Assembly: GCA_039519185.1 (NCBI GenBank) | Contig: CM076850.1 | Location: forward strand, 158,640,462-158,704,461 | Reading direction: 5' to 3' | Length of the DNA: 64,000 bases | From: Astragalus membranaceus | Lineage: Eukaryota; Streptophyta; Magnoliopsida; Fabales; Fabaceae | Shown: piece after piece, positions 24,121 to 34,636 of the stretch | Numbering within the stretch: the stretch's first letter is position 1 | Layout: the number at the start of each line of letters is the position of its first letter | The notes under the pieces: generated by a model | The model's database searches: none | The model's input: the letters and a program-made list of their open reading frames with translations, nothing else | Told to the model about the DNA's origin: nothing | Translations under genes and position numbers: made by a program

Positions 24121-24744
24121 CTTGTTAGACTATCTGATAACCTTAGAGGGGGGGGTGAATAAGGTTATGTGAAAACTTGAATTCTTTTTAATTTTAAGAT
24201 AATGCTAGTTTAAATAAAATGCGGAATCTGAGATTTAAACTTATATGATGTATGTAAGCAAGCAGATCAGGCACAGTAAGATGTTACTATTTAATATTCA
24301 CTGTAACCAATTATTTATAGCTAAACAGACATATCATGCAAAGAGTACTATTACGCTATTTTCAGAGTTCAGGGTAGACAGATTTTATAAGCAGCGTAAC
24401 AATAAATAGATCGGCGCGGTGATAGTATAATTATAACCAGACAGATCTAGATGTGGTGATGTATTATGCTAACTATGCTATGATCGGTTTTAACAATAAT
24501 CAGATATTTATGTTTGGCGCAGTATAACAATAAACAAACACAAATGACAAATAAAGTAAAAGGGTAGGGATAGAGATACACCAGGAATTTAGCGAGGTTC
24601 GGGATAAAAGCCCTACGTCATCGGCCTCCGGCTTTGCAACCTTTGGACTTGCTGAAACCACTATATGAAGAATTGTTTACAAACAGGCAACTTTCAAATA
24701 GAAAATCTCAATTCCCCCGAACTGAGAACCCGAGCACATAGCTA

Positions 24745-25015
24745 AGGATTTCAACCCGCTTCAATCTCCTGATTGAACGACCCAAGAGCACCTCCCAGGA
24801 TTTCACTACCACTTCAATCTTCCTTGATTGAAAGACCCAAGATCACCTCCCAGGATTTCAAACCAACTCAATCTCCTGATTGAGAGACCCAAGAACGCTT
24901 CACAGGATTTCAAACCAACTCAATCTCCTGATTGAGAGACCCAAGAAAACTTCCCAGGATTTCAAATCAACTCAATCTCCTGATTGAGAGATCCAAGAAT
25001 AAATCCCAGGATTTC
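24745..25015. repeat. Tandem ~48-base repeats in the copia LTR (right copy)
   Basis: Five units with CAATCTCCTGATTGA, GACCCAAGA and CCCAGGATTTCA, parallel to the left array. Units differ by a few bases, and one reads CACAGGATTTC. Confidence 0.8.
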
Positions 25016-25301
25016 AAAGTGACCCCCACAAATAGAGTAACGAATACAAACAGAGATCTATGATCCAATCACCTCGGATATAATGACAGTATAGTGACTA
25101 AGAGATGAGTGATATGGAAAATAGAAAATGATATGAAAGTTGAAGCTCTATTTTCTCTCTTTCTCAGATCTAGAAAATGTATGTGAGAAGCAGAGAGGAG
25201 TTGTGAATTGTGGAGTGAGGTGTGATTTGAAAATGAATCACACATGCCTATTTATAGGCTTAGGAGAGGTTTGAAAATGGAAACTCTCATTTATGACAAG
25301 C

Positions 25302-25616
25302 ATAATCGATTATGTTAGAAAACAAAAGAATTGAGATAATCGATTAGTTTGATGGATATGGAAAGTTTGAAAGACTCGATAATCGATTATCATATGAAGT
25401 TATAGGAGTGCATAATCGATTATTGTTGTCAATCAGGACAACAGGAAGTGCAATAATCGATTATGTGATATGGTTATATGAAGGAGCAATCGATTATTGA
25501 TCTTAAAAAGGAAGGTAAGCCAACACTATAATCGATTATGATGTATAATGTGAATGAGGCTCTAATCGATTATAGTTGTAAAAAAGGAAACAATTCTTGG
25601 CTTGATAATCGATTAT
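25302..25616. repeat. Array of ATAATCGATTAT palindromes
   Basis: Nine copies or near-copies at about 25302, 25336, 25379, 25412, 25453, 25487, 25528, 25563 and 25605, spaced 33-46 bases apart. The 12-base core is a perfect palindrome with one CpG. Two degenerate copies follow near 25650-25675 (AATCTATTA). The intervening sequence is not conserved. Confidence 0.85.
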
Positions 25617-25699
25617 TTGTTTTAGATTATGTGCTCTGAAACATTCAGGCACGTAATCTATTACCATAATCTATTATCTTTGTAAAAATATAGGATTTT

Positions 25700-26700
25700 G
25701 ATTTCAAGCCTTCAACGAAAATAGTTTTAGGGTTTATGGTGCCACCTTATGCATGCATGCAATTTTGTAAAATATTTTTCAAAGATCATTTTGATGCATC
25801 ATGCATGTTTTTAAAATCTATGAAAGTCATATACCTTAGGTGATAGGATCTTACATAGTGTCATAGGTGCTTCTTAAACTACAAACCACAGCCCATTCAA
25901 GAATATCATTTAAGTCATCTAAATCCTCTTGGCCAGAACAAGATGCATCTTCTGTCTTATTATCATCAATGTCACTCCTGAAATTTCTGTCTTCAGAGGG
26001 TGAGCCTTGAAAACTGCATAAACTATGTCTAAGATTCATCACATAGAAGAAAGGGAAACCAATTTGAGGACAAATATTTCCCTATGAAGATAGATACAAA
26101 AACATCAAAACTTATTTGGATAAATTTAGAAGAAAAAAGTTGTAAATGAAATAAATAAGGAATTCAAATGAAAAAGGAGAATATTTTCGGTGGACAAAGC
26201 AACCAAATGATCAGACAAAAAACAACAAAACAAGGCAAAGATATTAATAAAAGAGATCACTTGAATCCCTCTCTAGCAAGGAAACTCCTGGAAAGAAACA
26301 TAGGAACCCCAAAAAGGGGAATTATGAAAGCAAGCAATGGGTTCAAATGTTTTCCTTAATTCTGAGCATTTCATTCCATCAAAACGCAAACACAGTATCC
26401 ACTAGGGAAAAAAGAGAGTAAACACACCAGACTTAAAATAGCATGTACTTATTGATAGCACAACGAAGCTTAAGAGCCATGCACTACCTGCAGGATGACT
26501 CAGAACTTTCGCACTGCCCTGGGTAAATTCCTATCTTCTGATTGTTTGTTGGTTGCTAAAGCATCTCCATGCTGATCACCATTTTCAGAAATTGTAGGGC
26601 CAGAATCTTCGTTGGCTGTTGTTCTATCAGTTTCAACAAAATATTGCAACAGAATATTCAGATGTGGTTAGGGTTTCGTTTAAATAAAATTGGGACAAAT
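25700..26700 (-). pseudogene. Exon-like fragments of an unidentified plant gene
   Basis: Two minus-strand open stretches look protein-like and not repeat-derived: 25851-26042 (acidic, with SCSGQEDLDDLNDILEW) and ~26475-26640 (TANEDSGPTISENGDQHGD). Spacing and intron-like A/T-rich sequence between them suggest exons. Their position next to a CACTA end suggests capture by that transposon. I do not recognise the gene. The plus-strand frame at 26168-26359 is A-rich and not supported. Confidence 0.4.
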
Positions 26701-26730
26701 TAAAGAAAACAATAGAAATTACCTGCAAGG

Positions 26731-26810
26731 AGAGGCGATGGAAACAGTGGAGGCGATGGAAACGGTGGAGGCGATGGAAACAGTGGAGGCGATGGAAACA
26801 GTGGAGGCGC
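26731..26810. repeat. 18-base tandem repeat, four units
   Basis: GGAGGCGATGGAAACAGT repeated four times with one or two changes, then a partial unit. Both strands stay open because the period is a multiple of three. I do not treat the resulting frames as genes. Confidence 0.85.
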
Positions 26811-26994
26811 AAGGAGAGGGAGAGTGGAAGGCAGGGGAAGAGGGAGAACGAGAGACGGCCTTCGTAGCCTTGGAGCACGTTTGCGATGGAGGAGGGCGGA
26901 GGAAGGCGGTGGAGGGCTACAGAGGGTGGAGGAGAGTGAGGGAGAGAACGACACAGGAGAGTAGGGAGTGAATGAGGGTTCGAGGGAAGACTCT

Positions 26995-27225
26995 CACTTT
27001 TAATTGGGTTATTTAGTTTGCGACGACATTTTAGCGTTTTCCGACGGACATATCCGTCGCAAATTTGCGACGAAACACGTTTTCGTCGGAAACGTAAGCG
27101 GGAAATTAAGCGCCTTTTTTCCCTGAACATTTGCGACGACTTTTTCGTCGGAAATCCGTCGGAATTTGCGACGAATAAGTGTTCGTCGGAAAAAATGGCA
27201 GGAAAAAGCCCTTATTCTTGTAGTG
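26995..27225. mobile_element. Terminus of a CACTA transposon (CACTA-1)
   Basis: It ends CTTATTCTTGTAGTG at 27225, that is CACTACAAGAATAAG read inwards. Subterminal repeats of TTTGCGACGA and TTCGTCGGAAA lie at 27016-27190, as in CACTA elements. EPRV movement-protein sequence starts at 27226. The opposite terminus is not found in the window. Confidence 0.75.
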
Positions 27226-27516
27226 TTAGAAAAATATGGAAAGTATATAGGAAGAACTGTTAGAATTCAAAAGATCCACGAATCTAGTGTGGAAATCGGA
27301 ACTGCCAAGAGAAAAGGAAGAATCCCTCTAATCACTAGAGATATAATAAATTCAGCCCTAAATAATTTAGGAAAAGAAAAGAAAAAATCTATGAAAGTAA
27401 TAGATTTAATAAAGGTTCAAGTTATGATAAAATGATACTTTCAAGAGAAATTAGATTCGTCTGTAGCAGCATATTTAATAGATGAAAGAATCATGCATAA
27501 TGTTCAAGATAATAAT
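27226..27516 (+). pseudogene. EPRV movement-protein fragment, plus orientation
   Basis: Caulimovirid-like movement protein piece, homologous to part of the longer copy at 40706-41641. It begins abruptly at the CACTA-1 end and is stopped in frame by TGA at 27433-27435. It breaks off after the IMHNVQD segment. Such proteins act at plasmodesmata, but this fragment is inert. Confidence 0.8.
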
Positions 27517-28035
27517 AGAAAATTACGTTAGTCGAGTGTAAAAAGATAGCATTAGATAAATGAACATTATCAAATGAAGATGACAACTCACTATTATACC
27601 AAGAAACTTGCTGAGTTGTAATGATGATACTGCCACCAAATTTCCCTGCCATATTCTCTATCTTGTATAATAGTGAGTTGTGAACTCAAAATATGTTATT
27701 AGCTAGTTGCATATTCCCAAGTCCCACGCTCCGTCCAGAAATAAAAGCAAAACTTGCTGCTATGAACTATCAACTTTCATATCCATTATGATCAGACCAA
27801 AACTCTTCGATGTTGTCCCAATCGAAATGAAATAGGAACACTAACTACCATGGCTCAGAGTTATTACTAAGAAAATTTCGTGCAATAGATGGCCGACTCC
27901 AACCGTGCTCCATCTGGATGAGATTCAAGCGCACCATCAGTTTATCGACCGCAACTTCTTCCAAGCTGGTTTGAGAGTTTGATGATGTCACTTGTGTAGA
28001 TGAGTCCTGCAGCAACTAGGGAGCAAATGAACATT
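27517..28035 (+). other. Scrambled spacer between EPRV pieces
   Basis: It holds short patches of EPRV: a movement/protease-junction patch near 27517-27545 (plus orientation) and an inverted patch near 27598-27622. An inverted repeat built on CAACTCACTATTATA occurs at 27583 and 27664. The remaining ~350 bases are unrecognised. Confidence 0.45.
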
Positions 28036-29007
28036 ATCAAATATTATTAGAAGAAGATAGCAAAGAATGTACAGCCTTCAGTACCCCACAAGGAAGGTAC
28101 GAATGGAATGTTCTACCTATGGTATTAAAAACCAGTCCAGGTATTTTTCAAGAAAGACTTGATAAGATCTTTAAAAATTGTTACGATTTTATTATTATTT
28201 ATATTGATGACATTCTTATATATAGCAAAGACATTAAAGAGCATAATAAGCACTTATTTGTTTTTATTACAAGAGCTTACGAAAACGGTCTAGTTCTTAG
28301 TAAGAAAAAAGCCGAGATTGCAAAAGAAAAAATTGACTACCTAGGCTTAATTATAGATAAAGGAGTAATAGAGCTCCAGTCACATATTTCTGAAAAAATA
28401 ATAGAATTTCCAGATCAATTAGAAAATATTAAGCAAGTTCAATCCTTTTTAGGACATATTAATTATGCTTCTCAATTTATAAAGAACTGTGCGAAGTTAA
28501 AAAATAAATTACAAGAAAAAATTAAGAAAGGAAAGGTTTTTGAATGGACCGATGAAGACACTAACCAAGTCCAGCAAATCAAGCAAAAGGTAAATAATCT
28601 AGACAAACTACCTTTACCTAAAGAAGAAGATGAACTCTACATAAAAATAGATGCTTCTGATAAATACTGGGGAGCAGTATTAAGAAGACAAGGTGATGAT
28701 ATTATCCTTAGATACACCTCAGGAACTTTTAAAGGAGCTGAGCTCAACTATGATATAAATGAAAAAGAAGTTTTAGCAGTTATAATACAATAGAATCCTT
28801 TAAAATATGGTTAGCCAGAAAAGATTTTATTATCAAAACCGATAATACCCAAGTGAGTGCCTTTTTAGAAAACAAAATCAAAGATAACATTGTCAATCGA
28901 AGAAGAATCAGATGGCAAATGAAAGTAAGTCCGTTTACTCTTAAAGTAATATATATAAAAGGAATTAACAACTGTTTTGCAGATCAATTATCCAGGCCAG
29001 ATGGATG
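28036..29007 (+). pseudogene. EPRV reverse transcriptase-RNase H, plus orientation, frameshifted
   Basis: Caulimovirid-type RT with YIDD catalytic box (IIIYIDDILIYSKD), thumb, and RNase H with the DASDKYWGAV block. It begins in the palm region. The frame breaks near 28790 and resumes in another frame to the natural stop TGA 29005-29007. That stop overlaps the ATG of the next ORF (ATGGATGA), the same arrangement as in the minus-strand copies at 38585 and 44101. Confidence 0.88.
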
Positions 29008-29232
29008 ATCAAAATCAATTCCAAGAAGACCAGAAGAAAGTTATATCCGACAAGCTTGACGAAATAAACCATCAATTTCATTTGATGGCCTCTAAAGTGG
29101 ATGAATATTTTGTCAAGATTGACTCCAAGATGGAAAGTTTTTCCGAATACTTTATAAAAACCAAGAAGGATATACTTAAGGTACTTGAATTACATCAATA
29201 CCCAGTATCTCCTAAAGAAAAACCAATTGAAA
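29001..29232 (+). pseudogene. EPRV downstream ORF, N-terminal fragment, plus orientation
   Basis: It starts at the ATG overlapping the RT stop and encodes a coiled-coil-like N-terminus (VDEYFVKIDSKMESF). It is homologous to 44108-43060. It breaks at 29232, where viral sequence switches strand. Confidence 0.75.
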
Positions 29233-29409
29233 AGTTCCTGAGGTGTATCTAAGGATAATATCATCACCTTGTCTTCTTAATACTACTCCCCAGTATTTAT
29301 CAGAAGCATCTGTTTCTATGTAGAGTTCATCTTCTTCTTTAGGTAAAGGTAGTTTGTCTAGATTCTTTACCTTTTGCTTGATTTGCTGGACTTGGTTAGT
29401 GTCTTCATC
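29233..29409 (-). pseudogene. EPRV RNase H fragment, minus orientation
   Basis: It matches 38870-39040 and 44387-44557 on the minus strand (YIETDASDKYWG). It is joined tail-to-tail with the plus-strand piece at 29232/29233 and cut at 29409 by CACTA-2. Its continuation is at 38280. Confidence 0.82.
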
Positions 29410-29692
29410 CACTACCAAAAAAGCGCCCTTTAGCCACGGTGGATTTGCCACGGTTATGTTGAGTGTGGCCAACACAATAATAGGTTGACCTGTTAGCTAC
29501 CCTTTAACCGTGGCAAAGAAACGGGAAAATTAACAAATAAAATTTTTACTGTTAGCTACCCTTAGACCGTGGCAAAGCAACCAGAAATTTTCTAAATAAA
29601 AATTTTCACCGTTAGCTACTGTTTAACCGTGGCAAAGAAATCGGGAAATTTCTACTAAAAAATTTCACTCTCCCTCGAAAATTTTATTCTTC

Positions 29693-32371
29693 CCAATCGT
29701 TTCCGTAAGCGTTGCTGGAAAATTTCATTCTGGGTTTGTAGAAACGTTTTCACTCTCCCTCGAAAATTTCACTCTAGGGTTCCACGTTTTCCCCCTTTCA
29801 TTCGATCTGTTTCCCCTTCGTCTTCCCAATCTCTCTCTCTCGCTTCATCATCATCTTAACCGTTTAAGGTAAACTCTAATCTCTCTCTCTCTCTCGCTTT
29901 TCTCATTCTTCCCAATCTCTCAAACGCTTCCTCAGTCGATTAATTCCTATGGTGCAGGCTTTCTAAATGGGAGAAGCTGGAGAAGCTGGAGAAGCTGTGT
30001 TACCATTTCGTTTCTGACTCTTCTTCACTGTGAGTGATTTTTTTCTCATCTTCTTTCATGTTCTCCTCTGCACAGTGACTCTTCTTCTTCACCGTGACTC
30101 TTCTTTCATTTCTTGTTTAGGTTCAATTGGTTCTGAAGTTTCAGTGATTGATCTGTTCGCTCTTCGCTCAGGTTGGCTTCTTTTATCCAATTCAGATTTT
30201 GATTTACGGTTTGTTTTTTTGTTCATAGATCGATTGTCTTGGTTTGTTTTGTTTTTTATTTGTCTCTAATTTTTTTTTAAGTTTTCTTGGATTTTTGTTA
30301 GGTAGATAACAAATAGATTTTCGCTTTTGAAGAATGTGAAGATAATTGGAACTCTGATAGTTTTAATTTGTCGTGCATTATTGATGAAATTCATGAATAT
30401 TATGACCAAATGGTAGTTAAAATTTTGGGATTGGCTGGCTTGTTTCTAGTTGTTGACTTGATGCTATGTGTTTTCTTGTTGATGGTTCCAAAGCATTTAA
30501 TCAAACTATGTCTTAATTCAGTGAATTGATTCAGTGAATTGATTCAGTGAATCTGTTATGGTGGAACAAAGTGGTTATGTTTATTAGGTTATCTTAAGCA
30601 TTTAAGCTTGTTTTTGGATTGGTGTAGTTTTTTGTTGTGAGAAAGATTTATTTAGCTGTGAGAACATGTCATTGAAAATTTGAAAGCATATATATCTTGA
30701 TTCAGTTCTTCTGTAATGGGGCACTGAGTGTTATATTTGTTTAGTTATGTGTCCGAGTTTTGAGAATAATTTTAGAAACCCACTCTTGCATTTCCTTATG
30801 AACTAGTCTTTGAAAATCATTTGAATTTGTCCTTGAAATTTTTGCATATCATACTTTGAACTCAAGAACTTTGCTCTTAAGGTCTCTTTCAAACTTTTTT
30901 TATTTTTGGAAGTTTTTCTTTTGAAAATACTTTGTCCAGGATAAGTTTTTGTGATATGATTTTTGGAAACTCATTCTTGCGCATACTCTTTTGATATGAA
31001 CTTTGTCCAAGTTAGTTTGTTTTTCTCAGTTAAGATTTTAATTTACTTCCTATTATATATTGTATTGTTGCAATGTTTCTTTTATCTTGTATATGATTGT
31101 CATGTGTTTGTTAGAATATAGAAGTAATAGAAACAGTTAGAGTGGTTAAGGAGTAGTTAGAGGTTTAGAGTGTATGCATCTGGTTAGTTTGTTCGGTGGT
31201 CAAGTAAGAGAGACCAATTGAAAAGTGAGGTGGGAAGAAATATTGTGGAGAACTCAGTTGAGAAAGAGCAACCCTTCCTTGTTCATTCATTCCCCAAGAG
31301 AGACCATTTGGTTAGTTTGTATTGTGGAGAACTCAGTTTCTATTTTATAAAATCTGTAAGTTTGTATTGTGGAGCTTACACAAACCTGTAAGTTTGTATT
31401 TGGGTAGTTTGTATTGTGGAGAACTCAGTTTCTATTTTATTCCCATATTGTTGCTTTTGAGTGTGTTCATATTGTCATTTTGAAGAATATATTCTGTAAT
31501 TATCTTTAGTCTTCCACCTAATTTTACCTCATCATTTCACCATGCTTTTTGACCAAAGCCGCACATCTCTGATTCTCTATGAAAGTTTATTAGTCATTCT
31601 TATCAATATAATATTTAAGTTTGTGTTATTGTTAGTAATAGAAAATTAGAAGCTTGTGTTAGGATTGATCCAGTTTTGTGTTGTGAGAAGACTGGTAAAC
31701 TGTGGGAACATGTCATTGAAAAGCATATATATCTTGATTCGGTGCCTAATCATCATGATTCATGAGATGAACAAAGTAGGAATCTCTATTTGTAAGCATT
31801 ACTGTTATTTCTCTATTGGTGTGTTTGTTTTAACACTTGAATTTGTTAGTTTGTGTATCAAGATAATGGTCCTTCAATTTCTGTTTTGAGGGGCTGTGCA
31901 TGTGCCTGTTGGTTGGTATCCATCTATTGTTTTTGAAGTTTCATTGGTACTAAAGGGGGAAATAGTTGATTGCTTTATATTCCTATTTGCATAAGATCAC
32001 GAAGCCATGAACCGTATCATAGGAATTGCATTACTTTCCTTTCTCCATCTGGTCATTAGATGTTTACTTAATAATATATTGTTGTTTGGTTTTTTGAGTC
32101 AGCTCTCGAGACACCGTTGACCTCGCACCTATTGGTAGGTACGTCTTTCTTTGTCTCGGATTATCTACTCATTCTTCAACTCTATACATTTTTTTATGAA
32201 ACTTAAAGTAACTAGTTGTTCATATTGTTTAATTATGTTTAATGAGTAAGACTATATATTACTTGCACGTGTGATTAGAGATGATTACTTAGTAACAATG
32301 TTGAAGTTTTATATTATGTCGTTATCATTTGCTACCTTAAAAGCATGAATAGTTTCATTAATTTTGAAACA
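29693..32371 (+). other. 5' untranslated/intronic region of CACTA-2
   Basis: After the subterminal repeats there are CT-rich stretches (29830-29900, TCTCTC runs), several potential splice donors and T-rich sequence. No coding domain is seen. An AG acceptor (TTTTGAAACAG) ends it just before the transposase exon. Phrases such as TTTGTATTGTGGAG repeat at 31317-31440. Confidence 0.5.
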
Positions 32372-32384
32372 GATTCATCCAATT

Positions 32385-34304
32385 ATGATTGATAAAAGTT
32401 GGATTGACAAGCCAATAAAATCAAAAGAGTTCTTAGATGGGGTAGTCAAATTTTTGGACTTTGCCTTTTCAAAAGCAGCAATCAATGGAAAGATATTATG
32501 TCCTTGTAATGTATGTGGATTTTATCCTCGTAGTAGAGTTGAAGTGTTCAGTCATCTCATTGAAAAAGGCTTTCCAAGCAAGTACACATTTTGGAACATG
32601 CATGGGGAAAAGCATGATCAACCCAATGCTGAATCAGTGAGCAAAGTAAAAGAAGCATCAGTTAGACAATATCCAATGCAAGATATGTTAAATGATGTCT
32701 TTGGTGATCAAGGAAATCAAGATTCTTGTCCATCTAGTCTTGCTAACAACGACCACCCCATGGGCACAAACGATGTCCATAATAAGGAGTTGAAAACAAT
32801 TAAAGAGTTAATGGAAGATGGAAATCAAGAGCTCTATCATGGTTGCACAAAATATAGCAAATTGTCATTCATTGTTCGTCTCTACCATATAAAAGTTTTG
32901 TGTGGCGCAACTGATAAAACATTTTCAATGATCATTGAGCTTCTAAGTGATGTTTTCCCCCATGCTAATCTACCATCATCTTTCTATCAAGCAAAAAAGA
33001 TGATTAAGAGCTTAGGTCTAAGTTATGATAAGATTCATGCTTGTCCACAACATTGCATGTTGTATTGGGGATCACCAGAGGATGAGAAGAGAAATAAATG
33101 CAAGATTTGTAATACATCCAGATGGAAATCAAATGAAAATGATGGTGCTACAAATGATGTGATGGACGATCAAAAGAAAAAGAAGCGCCAACCAAAAAAA
33201 GTATTGCGATACTTCCCACTTATACCAAGGTTGCAAAGGTTGTACACGTCCTCTAAAACTGCAGAGCTATTGAAATGGCATGCTATGGATGAAAATCCAG
33301 ATGGTTTGTTAAGGCATCCTAGAGACACTAAAGCATGGAAGAATTTTGATTCACTTTATCCAGATTTTGTTTTAGATCCTCGTAATGTACGACTTGCATT
33401 AGCTACGGATGGTTTCAATCCATTTGGAACTTTAAGTTCTTCTAATAGCCTTTGGCCAGTGATGTTGTATCTTTACAACTATCCTCCATGGTGTTGCATG
33501 AAGCAAACTTCTCTTATCATGTCAATGATAATTCCTGGTCCCAAGATGCCTGGCAATAATATTGATGTTTACTTGCAGCCTCTTGTTGCAGAGTTAAAAA
33601 GCTTGTGGGTCGGTGTTGACGCTTATGATTCTTCTACCAAGGAAACATTTCAAATGAGAGCTGCATTGTTTTGTACGATTAGTGACTTTCCTGGGCTTGA
33701 CAATTTATCTGGGTGGAATACACATACATTGTTTTCATGTCCAACCTGTAAGTTTGATACAGAATCTAAAAGGCTGAAATTCGGTAGGAAAAATTGTTTC
33801 ATGGGGCACCGTCGATATTTACCCCTTGATCACAGGTATAGGCACAACAAACAATCCTTTGATGGCTCCGTGGAGCTTAGACTTCCCCCTATTCCAATGA
33901 CAGGCTCAGACATATTAAGACAAATTGAGGATAATCGTAAAAGGCTAGATGGTGAGGGTACAAGTCAGGATGGCCCACAACAATGGAAGAAAAAAAGTAT
34001 CTTTTGGGATTTACCTTATTGGGAGCATAATCTTATTCGACATTGCCTTGATATGATGCACATAGAGAAGAATGTTTGTGACAATATATTGTTCACGGTG
34101 CTTGATGACAAAAAACGAACAAAAGACAACCTTCAAGCTCGCAAAGACTTGCAAGAAATGGGAATTAGAGAAAGACTTCACCCATATCCCAATTCTTCTA
34201 AGTTTCCTCAATCATGCTTTAAGATGAAAAATATGGAGAGAGATATGTTCCTAAATATGGAGAGAGATATGTTCCTAGAGACATATATGATATGGGAGAT
34301 GTGA
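32385..34304 (+). pseudogene. TNP2-type CACTA transposase, C-terminally deleted
   Basis: Cuts and moves CACTA elements by binding their ends. I place the start at ATG 32385 (MIDKSWIDKP), just after a splice acceptor. The N-terminal transposase-associated domain has its Cys/His residues (CPCNVCGF). The Transposase_21 core follows with ATDGFNPFG (first catalytic Asp), the NNIDVYLQPLVAELK region, TLFSCPTC and HCLDMMHIEKNVCDN. After PNSSKFPQSCFKM the usual DUF4218-like C-terminal half is absent. A 24-base segment is repeated (34231-34278), and the frame then runs out at 34304. An acidic tail typical of the family's end follows in another frame to ~34468. About 300 or more residues seem lost by internal deletion. 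Confidence 0.88.
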
Positions 34305-34636
34305 ACTTAATGGATTCAGAAGATATGGAAGACATACCTTTTCGCGAGCAAAATGTGGAGAACATTGAAGATTTGGAATTAGTGCAAGATGATATCAATG
34401 AACAAGACCAAGAACAAGAACACGATGAATCAAATAGTGAAGGAGATGATAGCATGATGTTAGACTAGATTGATTATGACCTTTGTAATTCAGCTGCAAT
34501 TTATTTTTGTGCTTTTGAAGTTGTTTGTTGTTTATGAACTTTGTATGCTTTTGCTCATGTAATGACATGTTCATCTTATGATTCATTGAAGATATATTTT
34601 CGATCCATGTGTTAGCTTTTATTTGTAAATCATGCA

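Larger units (their letters stand above)
24123..25700 (-). repeat. SIRE-like copia LTR, right copy
   Basis: It contains the 24227-25362 block shared with the left copy. Next to the primer site is the GAGGGGGGGGTGAATAAGG phrase common in SIRE/Maximus LTRs, and on the far side is a dense array of ATAATCGATTAT palindromes. The outer limit near 25700 is uncertain because the left copy is shorter on this side. Confidence 0.7.

Noticed and set aside
24745..25015. CRISPR-like array
   Set aside because: Units are contiguous tandem repeats of an LTR with no unique spacers, and the window is plant DNA. The same applies to 21000-21250 and 62621-62753.
26633..27130. 165-codon minus-strand frame with HRLHCFHR-type repeats
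   Set aside because: Created by the 18-base tandem repeat and CT-rich sequence, and overlapped by open frames on the other strand.
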